A stretch of DNA of 64,000 nt from Sporomusaceae bacterium (GTDB lineage: Bacteria; Bacillota; Negativicutes; Sporomusales; UBA7701), in assembly GCA_031460455.1 (NCBI GenBank), contig JAVKTQ010000002.1, forward strand, positions 186,001 through 250,000, written 5' to 3'. The notes below the pieces were generated by a model. That model was not told the DNA's origin, searched no databases, and was given only the letters and a program-made list of their open reading frames with translations. Positions 44,038-52,248 of this stretch are shown piece after piece. The position numbers and the translations under genes were made by a program. Every line of letters starts with the position of its first letter. Positions within the stretch are counted from its first letter, which is position 1.

Positions 44038-45066
44038 ATGTCCGGGTCTATCAATTGCCCCCCGCAACCTCCTCAATTCCGCAATGACGACCTGCAGCCG
44101 GCGGAAATGCAAAAACTACTGGCTACGATGATGCGGATCCGTGTCTTCGAAGAAAGAATAGCCGACTTGGTGCTCGAAAAAAAAATAATTACTCCCTGCC
44201 ATCTTTATACCGGCCAGGAAGCAGTCGCCACCGGCGTATGCCACGCACTTAAAAGCGACGATTATCTCTTCGGCACACACCGCTCTCATGGCCATTATCT
44301 GGCCAAGGGGGGCGACCTCAAAGCCGCGATGGCGGAAATCTTCGGACGGGCCACCGGCTGTTCCAGGGGGAGGGGCGGTTCGATGCACCTCGTCGCCCCC
44401 GAGGTCGGCATCTTGGGAACCTCGTCCATTGTCTCCGGCAGCATGTCGATATCTGTAGGCACGGCGCTGGCCGAATCAATCCGTGGTCCGCAACGGATCA
44501 CCGTCGTTTTCCACGGCGACGGCGTCCCGGAAGAAGGCAGCTGGCACGAATCCGCCAACCTGGCGGCCGTCAAACGCCTGCCGATCATCTTCATCTGCGA
44601 AAACAACCTTTACTGCACCCACCTGGCGCTGGAAAAGCGACGCGTGTACGACAACATCCCGGAAATGGCAAAGGCCCACGGGTTCAAAACATTATCTGCC
44701 GACGGCAACAATGTTCTCGAAGTGCTGGCCGTAGCGCGGGAAGCTGTTAAGACTGCCCGGGCAGGCGAGGGTCCCACGCTCATCGAGTGCCGCACCTACC
44801 GCTGGCGCGGACACGTCGGCCCCAACTACGACGTCGATCTTGGTTTGCGCGACCAGCAGGAGATCGACGCCTGGAAGGCTCGCTGCCCGATAAAGCATTT
44901 CGGCGACTTCCTGGTTGACGCAAAAATCATGACAAGGGCAGAAGTCGAGAGAGTCTGGCAGGAAGCGTGCGACGAAGTTGAACAGGCCGTTGCTTTTTCG
45001 CTGGCCAGCCCGTACCCCGACGCCGCCGACGTGACCAAAAACGTTTACCGGGGGGCCAGCCAATGA
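44038..45066 (+). CDS. Thiamine-diphosphate-dependent 2-oxoacid dehydrogenase E1, alpha subunit
   Basis: E1 alpha of 342 residues, PDH/acetoin dehydrogenase type. The thiamine diphosphate motif GDGVPEEGSWHES...CENNLY starts near residue 160, and RGGSMHL near 113 and THRSHGHYLAKGG near 81 are family marks. A partner beta subunit overlaps it by four bases. No E2 or E3 gene follows, and the pair lies among sugar genes, so a pure oxidative complex is doubtful. It may do decarboxylation or carboligation for a sugar or lipid modification. GAGGTGGAG precedes the ATG. Confidence 0.87.
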   Translation: MSGSINCPPQPPQFRNDDLQPAEMQKLLATMMRIRVFEERIADLVLEKKIITPCHLYTGQEAVATGVCHALKSDDYLFGTHRSHGHYLAKGGDLKAAMAEIFGRATGCSRGRGGSMHLVAPEVGILGTSSIVSGSMSISVGTALAESIRGPQRITVVFHGDGVPEEGSWHESANLAAVKRLPIIFICENNLYCTHLALEKRRVYDNIPEMAKAHGFKTLSADGNNVLEVLAVAREAVKTARAGEGPTLIECRTYRWRGHVGPNYDVDLGLRDQQEIDAWKARCPIKHFGDFLVDAKIMTRAEVERVWQEACDEVEQAVAFSLASPYPDAADVTKNVYRGASQ

Positions 45067-46040
45067 CAGTGATAAGTTATGCTAAAGCTATAAACGAAGC
45101 CCACCGGCAGCTGCTGGCCACAGACGAGCGGGTATTCCTTATCGGCCAGGGAGTTGAAAGCCCCTGGTGCGTCGGCACGACCACCCTGGGACTTGTCGAA
45201 CAATTCGGCACCAACCGGGTAATCGACACGCCAATCTCAGAGCTTGCCGTCACCGGCTCGGCTATCGGTGCCGCAATGACCGGTATGCGGCCAATCGTCT
45301 TCCATCCCCGGATGGACTTCATGTATCTGGCTCTCGACCCCATCATCAATCATTGCGCCAGCTGGCACTACATGTTCGGCGGTGCGGTAAACGTACCCGT
45401 CACCATCCGCGGGATTGTCAACAGGGGCAACGAGCAGGCCGCTCAGCACTCGCAAAGTCCTTATTCCCTCTACTGCCATGTGCCAGGCCTAAAAGTCGTC
45501 GCCCCCGCGTCGCCTTACGACGCCAAGGGATTGCTCGTGGCTGCCGTCAGGGACGATAACCCTGTCCTCTATATCGACGACCGCTGGTTATATCAGACTG
45601 AAGAAGAAGTGCCCGACGAGATATACGAAGTTCCCCTCGGAAAAGGCAAAATCTGCCGCGAAGGGACAGACGTGACCGTTGTAGCCGTATCTTACCTCGT
45701 TAAAGAGGCAATGACCGCTGCGGCCGAGCTTGGAAAACAGGGGATCAGCGTCGAAGTAATCGACCCGCGCACACTCAAACCGCTGGATAACGACCTTATC
45801 CTGGGCTCGGTTAAGAAAACCGGCCGGCTCGTAATCGCCGACCCCGACAACCCTATCTGCAGCCTTGGCGATTATATATCTTCCCTCGTTTACGGCAACC
45901 TCTTCGGTAGCCTGAAAGCTCCCGTCCATAGGATAAACCTCCCGGATGCCCCCGCCCCGGCCAGCACTGCCCTGGAAAAGGCATACTATCCGAACCACCA
46001 GAACATAGTCACGTCTATCAGAACGCTATTTCGGCAGTAA
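45063..46040 (+). CDS. Thiamine-diphosphate-dependent 2-oxoacid dehydrogenase E1, beta subunit
   Basis: E1 beta of 325 residues (transketolase pyrimidine-binding and C-terminal domains). It shows TPISELAVTGSAIGAAMTG near residue 57 with the cofactor-activating Glu, HSQSPYSLYCHVPGLKVVAPASPYDAKGL near 120 and EVIDPRTLKPLD near 230. It ends just before a strong terminator. Together with the alpha subunit it forms a complete E1 active site at the subunit interface. The lack of lipoyl protein in the neighbourhood is the odd point. Confidence 0.87.
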   Translation: MTVISYAKAINEAHRQLLATDERVFLIGQGVESPWCVGTTTLGLVEQFGTNRVIDTPISELAVTGSAIGAAMTGMRPIVFHPRMDFMYLALDPIINHCASWHYMFGGAVNVPVTIRGIVNRGNEQAAQHSQSPYSLYCHVPGLKVVAPASPYDAKGLLVAAVRDDNPVLYIDDRWLYQTEEEVPDEIYEVPLGKGKICREGTDVTVVAVSYLVKEAMTAAAELGKQGISVEVIDPRTLKPLDNDLILGSVKKTGRLVIADPDNPICSLGDYISSLVYGNLFGSLKAPVHRINLPDAPAPASTALEKAYYPNHQNIVTSIRTLFRQ

Positions 46041-46061
46041 GGGATAACACTTCGCTTTATC

Positions 46062-46092
46062 GGCGGCGCACCTGCGCCGCCTCCTGTTTTTT
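46062..46092 (+). terminator. Rho-independent terminator after the E1 genes
   Basis: GGCGGCGCA at 46062-46070 and TGCGCCGCC at 46073-46081 form a GC-rich stem (the innermost pairs must open to make a loop), followed by six T at 46087-46092. It closes the operon ending with the E1 beta gene. Confidence 0.85.
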
Positions 46093-46197
46093 CCCATGAC
46101 GCGAACTCAAGCGTTATGTCCGGCAGGATAAGGGTTTAAAGCCACGAAGTAATTCATATAACTAATACAGTTCTAATACGCGAAGGAGCGTTCCCCC

Positions 46198-47580
46198 ATG
46201 AAAATCATCATCCTCGCCGGCGGCGGCGGCACCAGGCTGTTCCCCCTGTCGCGGGCCAACTACCCCAAACAGTTCCTCAAAATCGGCGGTCCGCAGTCCC
46301 TTCTGGCGCAGACGGTGACTCGCTTCCTGCCCCTGGCAGACGCCCGCGATATCGTCATCGTCACCAACCACGAGCACTTCCACCACGTCCGGGCCGAACT
46401 CGAAGTCTGCGGCGCCGGCGACGCCCATATTCTTCTCGAACCAGTCGGTCGCAACACCGCCCCCGCCGTCGCCCTGGCAGCCAGCTACTGCCTCGATAAC
46501 CTCGGCGCGCCCGAAGAGGAACTCCTTCTCGTCACCCCTTCCGATCACCTCGTCGGCAAGCCCGAAGCCTTCGCCCAGGCCATCCGCCAGGCAGCCCCCA
46601 TGGCCGCCGGCGGCCGCATCGTCACCTTCGGCATCCGGCCCAATAAACCCGAGACCGGCTACGGCTACATCCAGGCCGGCGCCAAACAGGGCGACGGCTA
46701 CCTCGTCGCCTCCTTCAAGGAAAAACCCGACGCCCAAACCGCCAAACGCTACCTCAAGGACGGCAACTACTACTGGAACTCCGGCCTGTTCGCCTTCACA
46801 GTCGGTACCTTCGCCGACGAACTATCCCGGCACCAGCCGGCCATCCGCGCCGCCCTCGATAACCCCTACGCCACCTTGCTCGAACGGTTCGCGGACCTGC
46901 CCGACATATCGCTCGACTACGCCATCGCCGAAAAATCCGACCGCATTGTCACCATCCCCCTCGCCGCCGACTGGAGCGACATCGGCTCCTGGGACGCCAT
47001 CTACGACGTCCTGCCCAAAGACGCCGCCGGCAACGCCATCCAGGGCGACTGCCTGCCGGTCGACTGCCGCGACTCGCTCATCCTCGGCCATAGCCGCCTC
47101 ATCGCCGGCATCGGCCTTGAAGACGTCCTCGTCGTCGAAACCGACGACGTCATTCTTGTCGCCAAAAAAGGCGAATCTCAGAAAGTCAAAGACATCGTCG
47201 CCGCCCTCAAGGCACGAGGCCGCCGCGAAGCCGCCGAACACACCACCGTCTACCGTCCGTGGGGCCGCTACACCGTCCTCGGCGAAGGACCGGGCTACAA
47301 GCTGAAGAAAATTGTCGTCAACCCCGGCCAGCGCCTCAGTCTCCAGCTCCACCACCACCGCAGCGAACACTGGATCGTCATCGGCGGCACCGCCAAAGTT
47401 ACCATCGGCGGCCGGGAACAGCTTATCCCCGCCAACGAAAGCGCCTTCGTGCCTGTCTCCACGAAGCATCGCCTGGAAAATCCGGGCGACACGCCCCTGG
47501 AAATGATCGAAGTACAGAACGGCAAGTATTTGGGGGAGGATGATATCGTCCGCTTCGACGACATCTACGGAAGAGCTTGA
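46198..47580 (+). CDS. manC: Mannose-1-phosphate guanylyltransferase / mannose-6-phosphate isomerase
   Basis: Bifunctional type II enzyme of 460 residues that makes GDP-mannose. The guanylyltransferase motif LAGGGGTRLFPLSR is at residues 6-19 (FPKQF-like FKQF region follows), SDHLV near 118 and EKPDAQTAKRYL near 176. The C-terminal cupin domain has the isomerase zinc ligands in QLHHHRSEHW near 383. GAAGGAG lies before the ATG. The gene starts a new GC-rich precursor-supply group after the terminator. Confidence 0.93.
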   Translation: MKIIILAGGGGTRLFPLSRANYPKQFLKIGGPQSLLAQTVTRFLPLADARDIVIVTNHEHFHHVRAELEVCGAGDAHILLEPVGRNTAPAVALAASYCLDNLGAPEEELLLVTPSDHLVGKPEAFAQAIRQAAPMAAGGRIVTFGIRPNKPETGYGYIQAGAKQGDGYLVASFKEKPDAQTAKRYLKDGNYYWNSGLFAFTVGTFADELSRHQPAIRAALDNPYATLLERFADLPDISLDYAIAEKSDRIVTIPLAADWSDIGSWDAIYDVLPKDAAGNAIQGDCLPVDCRDSLILGHSRLIAGIGLEDVLVVETDDVILVAKKGESQKVKDIVAALKARGRREAAEHTTVYRPWGRYTVLGEGPGYKLKKIVVNPGQRLSLQLHHHRSEHWIVIGGTAKVTIGGREQLIPANESAFVPVSTKHRLENPGDTPLEMIEVQNGKYLGEDDIVRFDDIYGRA

Positions 47581-47593
47581 GGCGGTACATAGA

Positions 47594-47758
47594 GGCCGTT
47601 GATAAGCCGCCATCTGCGGCGTACCCGCAAGGGGTAGCCGCCCCTCTAACCGCTGAAGCGCTAAGAGTGGCGCACTTGCTCCTCGCGACGTACGCAACGA
47701 AGTACGCCTGCAGTCGCGTTCTCCGGTGCGCCTTGCATCTGACGGCTTCTGAACGGCC
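47594..47758. repeat. Palindromic intergenic repeat, copy A
   Basis: A 165-base imperfect palindrome in the gap after manC. It begins with GGCCGTT and ends with AACGGCC. The arms continue to match: GGCCGTTGATAAGCCG on the left against GGCCGTTCAGAAGCCG read from the right end. The centre holds CGTAC (47689-47693) and GTACG (47702-47706). Copy B at 60849 shares the ends, an AGATGC-AGGC block and the GTAC apex. Not coding. I think it is a REP- or MITE-like element of this genome. Confidence 0.75.
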
Positions 47759-47891
47759 CGTATAAAGAACGCCCTGTCATCTGGAAAATAATTACACAAA
47801 AGGCATTAGCGGCAGGACTATACTGGATGTAAAACGAAATATCTACCAGACATTCCGGATATAACAGCAGACTATATGGGAGGCGAAGGGT
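47759..47891. other. Intergenic leader of the phosphohexomutase gene
   Basis: AT-rich 133 bases between repeat copy A and the next gene. A TATACT element lies at 47819 but no good -35 is spaced to it. GGGAGGCGAAGG just before the ATG is the ribosome site. A promoter here is likely because the terminator-free palindrome separates the genes, yet I cannot place it with confidence. Confidence 0.3.
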
Positions 47892-49295
47892 ATGATAAAA
47901 TTCGGTACCGACGGCTGGCGCGGCATAATCAGCGAAGACTACACCTTCAGCAACGTGCGGCTGGTGGCTCACGCCATTGCCGACTACGTCCTCGGCCGTG
48001 GCGAAGGTGGCAAAGGCGTCGTCGTCGGCTACGACGCCCGCTTTCTTTCGCGGCGGTACGCTGAAGACTGCGCCGGCGCTTTAGCGTCGCGCGGCGTCAT
48101 CGTCTGGCTGTCCGACGCCATCCTGCCCACCCCGGCCCTCACCTGGCAGGTCAAAGACCGTCAGGCCGCCGGCGGCATCATGATCACCGCCAGCCACAAT
48201 CCCGGCGAATACAACGGCCTTAAGTTCAAGGCCTCCTACGGCGGTTCGGCCTCGCCCGAGATCATCGCCGACATCGAAACCTACGTCCGCCGCCGCGAAA
48301 GCGAAGGCGGCGAATACGCCAAAATCCCCATGCCAGAGGGCATAGCATCCTTCTCACCCCACGACCCCTACCTCGACCATATTGACGCCGTTCTCGACCC
48401 CAAGATCCTCGCCGCCAGCAAAGGCAAAATCCTTTTTGACGTCATGCACGGCTCGGCCAGCGGCTACCCCGCCATGCTCGCCGCCCGCCACGGCCTCGAC
48501 CTCGTCGAAATCAGGAGCGAATACAACCCCTCCTTCGGCGGCGTAAACCCCGAACCCATCGACAAAAACCTCGCCGCCCTCCGCGCCGCCATCGCCGAGC
48601 ACAAAGCCGCGGTCGGTCTCGCCACCGACGGCGACGGCGACCGCATCGGCGCCATCGACGCCGACGGCCGCTTCATCAACGCCCATCAGATCATGGCCTT
48701 GCTTGCCAAGTACCTCCACGAAAAACGCGGCTGGACAGGCGGCGTCGCCCAAACCCTCACCGTCTCCGAACTCGTCAAACGCGTCGCCGGCAAATACGGC
48801 CTCAAACTCTACGAAACCCCCGTCGGCTTCAAATACATCGCCAACCTCATGCTCGCCGAGGACATCCTCATCGGCGGCGAAGAATCCGGCGGCATCGGCA
48901 TCAAAAACTACATCCCCGAGCGCGACGGCGTTCTCCTCGGCTTCCTGCTCATCGAAGTCGTCGCCGCCTACGGCAAAACCCTCGGCCAGCTCCTCGACGA
49001 AATGATGGCCGAGCTCGGCCACTTCTACTACGGGCGCGAAGACCTCCACCTCGACGACGCGAGGAAAAACCGCCTCATGGGCGGCCTCATCCCCGCGCCG
49101 CCCGGCGCTTTAGGCAGCCTCAGGCCGCTCAAGACCGACTGCACCGACGGCTGCAAGCTTTACGTCGACGGCGGCTGGCTCATGTTCCGCGCCTCCGGCA
49201 CCGAGCCCATCGTCAGAGTCTACGCCGAGGCCGGCAGCCCCGAGAGACTTAAAACAATCCTATCCGAGGCGGTGAATTATGCCAGAAATGCGTAA
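47892..49295 (+). CDS. Phosphoglucomutase / phosphomannomutase family protein
   Basis: Alpha-D-phosphohexomutase of 467 residues. The phosphoserine loop is ITASHNPGEYNG near residue 97, the metal site is ATDGDGDRIG near 243, the sugar-specificity loop is GGEESGGIG near 330 and the phosphate-binding loop RASGTEP near 435. It interconverts hexose 6- and 1-phosphates and could feed both ManC (mannose) and GalU (glucose), its two neighbours. It overlaps galU by 17 bases. Whether mannose or glucose is the better substrate cannot be read from sequence. Confidence 0.9.
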   Translation: MIKFGTDGWRGIISEDYTFSNVRLVAHAIADYVLGRGEGGKGVVVGYDARFLSRRYAEDCAGALASRGVIVWLSDAILPTPALTWQVKDRQAAGGIMITASHNPGEYNGLKFKASYGGSASPEIIADIETYVRRRESEGGEYAKIPMPEGIASFSPHDPYLDHIDAVLDPKILAASKGKILFDVMHGSASGYPAMLAARHGLDLVEIRSEYNPSFGGVNPEPIDKNLAALRAAIAEHKAAVGLATDGDGDRIGAIDADGRFINAHQIMALLAKYLHEKRGWTGGVAQTLTVSELVKRVAGKYGLKLYETPVGFKYIANLMLAEDILIGGEESGGIGIKNYIPERDGVLLGFLLIEVVAAYGKTLGQLLDEMMAELGHFYYGREDLHLDDARKNRLMGGLIPAPPGALGSLRPLKTDCTDGCKLYVDGGWLMFRASGTEPIVRVYAEAGSPERLKTILSEAVNYARNA

Positions 49296-50214
49296 AATCA
49301 GAAAAGCCGTCATCCCCGCGGCCGGGCTCGGCACGCGCTTCCTGCCGGCCACCAAGGCTCAGCCCAAGGAAATGCTGCCCATCGTCGACAAGCCTGCCAT
49401 CCAGTACATAATCGAAGAAGCCATCCAGTCGGGCATCGAAGAAATCCTCATCATCACCGGCCGCAACAAGCGGGCCATCGAGGACCACTTCGACCGCGCC
49501 GTCGAGCTTGAGCTCACCCTCAAGGCCCAGGGCAAATACGACCTCCTCGGCCTTGTCGAGGAAATCTCCAACGTCACCATCCACTACGTCCGCCAGAAAG
49601 AGCCGCGCGGCCTTGGTCACGCCGTCCTCTGCGCCAAGCAGTTCGTCGGCCCCGAGCCGTTCGCCGTCCTCCTGGGCGACGACATCATCGACGCCGCCGT
49701 CCCTTGCCTCAAACAGCTGCTCGACGTCTACGAAGACAACCCCGGCACCATCCTCGGCGTCCAGGAAGTGCCGCAGGACAAAGTATCGAGCTACGGCATC
49801 GTCAAGCCCGTCCCGGTCGGCGAAAACCTCTGGAAAGCCGCCGACCTCGTCGAAAAACCGCCTCAGGCCGAGGCTCCCTCGCGCCTCGCCGTCCTCGGCC
49901 GTTACATCATCGAGCCCGAAGTATTCGCAATCCTCGAAACCACCCCTCCTGGCCGCGGCGGCGAAATCCAGCTAACCGACGCCCTCAGAGTGCTGGCCGC
50001 CACCCGCCCGGTGTACGCCTACCACTTCGACGGCCGCCGCTACGACGTCGGCGACAAACAGGGCTACCTTGAGGCCACCATCGAATTTGCCCTCAAGCGT
50101 CCCGACCTCCGCGACCAGTTCCTCCAATACCTCATAAAAACCGTCAAACCCCTTCTGGTCGGCCAGGAAGCGGCGGCATCCTGCCGCCTCCGGCCGGATA
50201 AAGGCGGGGAGTAG
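49279..50214 (+). CDS. galU: UTP--glucose-1-phosphate uridylyltransferase
   Basis: GalU of 311 residues, making UDP-glucose. The nucleotide motif is PAAGLGTRFLPATKAQPKE near residue 13, KPAIQYIIEEA near 37, LLGDDII near 133 and VEKP near 190. Length and motif set are typical of bacterial GalU. The start lies inside the end of the mutase gene with GAGGCGG before it. The product feeds Ugd and GalE, both in this window. Confidence 0.94.
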   Translation: MPEMRKIRKAVIPAAGLGTRFLPATKAQPKEMLPIVDKPAIQYIIEEAIQSGIEEILIITGRNKRAIEDHFDRAVELELTLKAQGKYDLLGLVEEISNVTIHYVRQKEPRGLGHAVLCAKQFVGPEPFAVLLGDDIIDAAVPCLKQLLDVYEDNPGTILGVQEVPQDKVSSYGIVKPVPVGENLWKAADLVEKPPQAEAPSRLAVLGRYIIEPEVFAILETTPPGRGGEIQLTDALRVLAATRPVYAYHFDGRRYDVGDKQGYLEATIEFALKRPDLRDQFLQYLIKTVKPLLVGQEAAASCRLRPDKGGE

Positions 50215-50224
50215 GGGAGAACCC

Positions 50225-51232
50225 ATGAACATACTCGTCACCGGCGGCGCCGGCTACATCGGCTCCCATACCGTCCGCGAACTCCTGCGGGCGGGGCAGG
50301 GGGTCGTCGTCTACGACAACCTCACCAAAGGCCATAAGCAGGCCGTCCCGGCCGGGATCGGGCTCGTCGACGGCGACATCCGCGACCGGGACAAACTCGC
50401 CCAAACCCTTAACGCCCATAGTATTGATGCCGTCATCCACTTCGCCGCCTCCAGCCTGGTCGGCGAATCAATGAAAGACCCCAGCGCCTACTACAACAAC
50501 AATGTCGCCGGCACCCTCGCCCTGCTCGACGCCATGCTGGCCGGCGGCGTCAAAAAAATCGTCTTCTCGTCCACCGCCGCCGTCTACGGCGAACCGGCCG
50601 CCTGGCCGATCGTCGAAGACATGCCTACGGCGCCCACCAACGTCTACGGCCGCACCAAACTGGCCATCGAGCAGATGCTGGCCGACTTTGCCGCCGCCTA
50701 CGGGCTCTCCTACGTCTCCCTCCGCTACTTCAACGCCGCCGGCGCCGCCGAAGACGGGACCATCGGCGAAGACCACAGCCCCGAAACCCACCTCATCCCC
50801 CTCATCCTTCAGGCAGCGCTCGGCCAGCGCGAATCCGTCGCCATCTACGGCGCCGACTACCCCACCGACGACGGCACCTGCATCCGCGACTACATCCACG
50901 TCACCGATCTCGCCGACGCCCACGTCAAGGCGCTGCAACACCTCACCGCCGACGGAGGGCCGAAAGTATACAACCTCGGCTCCGAGACAGGCTTTAGCGT
51001 TCGCCAGGTCATCGATCGCGCCAAAGCGGTTACCGGCGTCGACTTTACCGTCCGCGAACAAGCCCGCAGACCCGGCGACCCCGCCGTCCTCGTCGCCTCC
51101 TCGCGCCGCATCGCCGCCGAGCTCGGCTGGCAGCCGCGCCTCAGCGACCTCGACACAATCATCGCCACCGCCTGGCGTTGGCACAAATCACATCCCGCCG
51201 GCTTCGTCGGTTCCCTGCAGCACGACCGCTGA
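50225..51232 (+). CDS. galE: UDP-glucose 4-epimerase
   Basis: Extended SDR epimerase of 335 residues. TGGAGYIGSHTVREL is at residues 6-20, SSTAAVYGEP near 120 gives the Ser/Thr and the YGRTK motif near 143 gives Tyr-x3-Lys. LRYFNAAGA and GTCIRDYIHVTDLA are GalE hallmarks. It interconverts UDP-Glc and UDP-Gal and may also accept the N-acetyl forms. It follows galU by ten bases with a GGGGAGTAGGGGAG leader. Confidence 0.94.
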   Translation: MNILVTGGAGYIGSHTVRELLRAGQGVVVYDNLTKGHKQAVPAGIGLVDGDIRDRDKLAQTLNAHSIDAVIHFAASSLVGESMKDPSAYYNNNVAGTLALLDAMLAGGVKKIVFSSTAAVYGEPAAWPIVEDMPTAPTNVYGRTKLAIEQMLADFAAAYGLSYVSLRYFNAAGAAEDGTIGEDHSPETHLIPLILQAALGQRESVAIYGADYPTDDGTCIRDYIHVTDLADAHVKALQHLTADGGPKVYNLGSETGFSVRQVIDRAKAVTGVDFTVREQARRPGDPAVLVASSRRIAAELGWQPRLSDLDTIIATAWRWHKSHPAGFVGSLQHDR

Positions 51233-51258
51233 TAAATCATTCTACCGGGAGGCGCCTC

Positions 51259-52212
51259 ATGACACCGAAAGCCGCTGTAATCGGCACAATCTTCATGGAC
51301 TGCAAAGGCTTCGCCAAGCAGAAATACAGCCCCGCCGGCCGCAACCTCGGTTCCGTCAAATTCGTCCACGGCGGTGTCGGCCGCAACGTCGCCGAAAACC
51401 TCGCCAACCTCGGCATCGCCACCAGCTTCGTCGCCAGCGTCGACCGCAGCGGCATCGGCCGGGAGATCACCGCCCGCCTCGCCAAAGCCGGGGTCGGAGC
51501 CGAATACATAATCGAAACCGAAACCCGCGGCATGGGCCTGTGGCTGGCAGTTATGGACGACACCGGCGACCTGGCCGGCTCCATCTCCCAAATGCCCGAC
51601 CTCTACCACCTCGAAACCCACATCAGCAAAAACGGCGCCGAAATCGTCCGCCACACCGACCATATCGTCCTCGAACTCGACCTCAACGAACACATCACCA
51701 AAAAAGTGCTCAGCCTGGCCCGCGAACAGGGCCGTCCCGTCTACGGCATCCCCGGCAACCTCTCCGTCATCATGTCCCACCCCGATATCCTCGGCCAGCT
51801 AGACTGCTTCATCTGCAACAACGTCGAAGCCGAGCGGCTCTTTGGCGTCCCCCTGCCGGCTGACAACATCGCCGGCATCGAGTGGGAACTCGCCCGCTTC
51901 GTCGCCGCCAAAGGCCTCGGCGGCATGGTCATCACCCTCGGCAGCGCCGGCTGCGTCTACTACGACGCGGTAAGAGGGACGGCCGGCCACCAGCCCGTCT
52001 TCCCCGTCACCGTCATCGACACCTCCGGTGCGGGCGACGCCTTCTTCTCCGGCACCGTCATGGGCCTCATGCGCGGCCTGCCGCTCAAGGAAGCCGTAGT
52101 CTGCGGCACAAAAGTCGCCAGCTGGACCGTCCAATCGGACGAAAACACCTGCCGCGACCTGGCCGTCAAACTCGCCGCCGACCCCATCCTCACCAAGCTC
52201 CTCGCCGGGTAA
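51259..52212 (+). CDS. PfkB-family carbohydrate kinase
   Basis: Ribokinase-like kinase of about 317 residues. The first motif is VHGGVGRNVAENLANLG near residue 37 and the second DTSGAGDAFFSG near 258 with the catalytic Asp. The ATG at 51259 with GGGAGGCGCC upstream is preferred over the frame from 51178 that overlaps galE. Specificity is not readable; members act on ribose, fructose, adenosine or pseudouridine. Its place between galE and pgi suggests a sugar or nucleoside scavenging role. Confidence 0.82.
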   Translation: MTPKAAVIGTIFMDCKGFAKQKYSPAGRNLGSVKFVHGGVGRNVAENLANLGIATSFVASVDRSGIGREITARLAKAGVGAEYIIETETRGMGLWLAVMDDTGDLAGSISQMPDLYHLETHISKNGAEIVRHTDHIVLELDLNEHITKKVLSLAREQGRPVYGIPGNLSVIMSHPDILGQLDCFICNNVEAERLFGVPLPADNIAGIEWELARFVAAKGLGGMVITLGSAGCVYYDAVRGTAGHQPVFPVTVIDTSGAGDAFFSGTVMGLMRGLPLKEAVVCGTKVASWTVQSDENTCRDLAVKLAADPILTKLLAG

Positions 52213-52248
52213 CGCAGCCCGGCGCTCTAAACGAAGGAGGCGCCTGAC

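Noticed and set aside
46822-47799. 325-residue minus-strand open frame across manC and the following gap
   Set aside because: It is a shadow of manC; the plus frame has all catalytic motifs.
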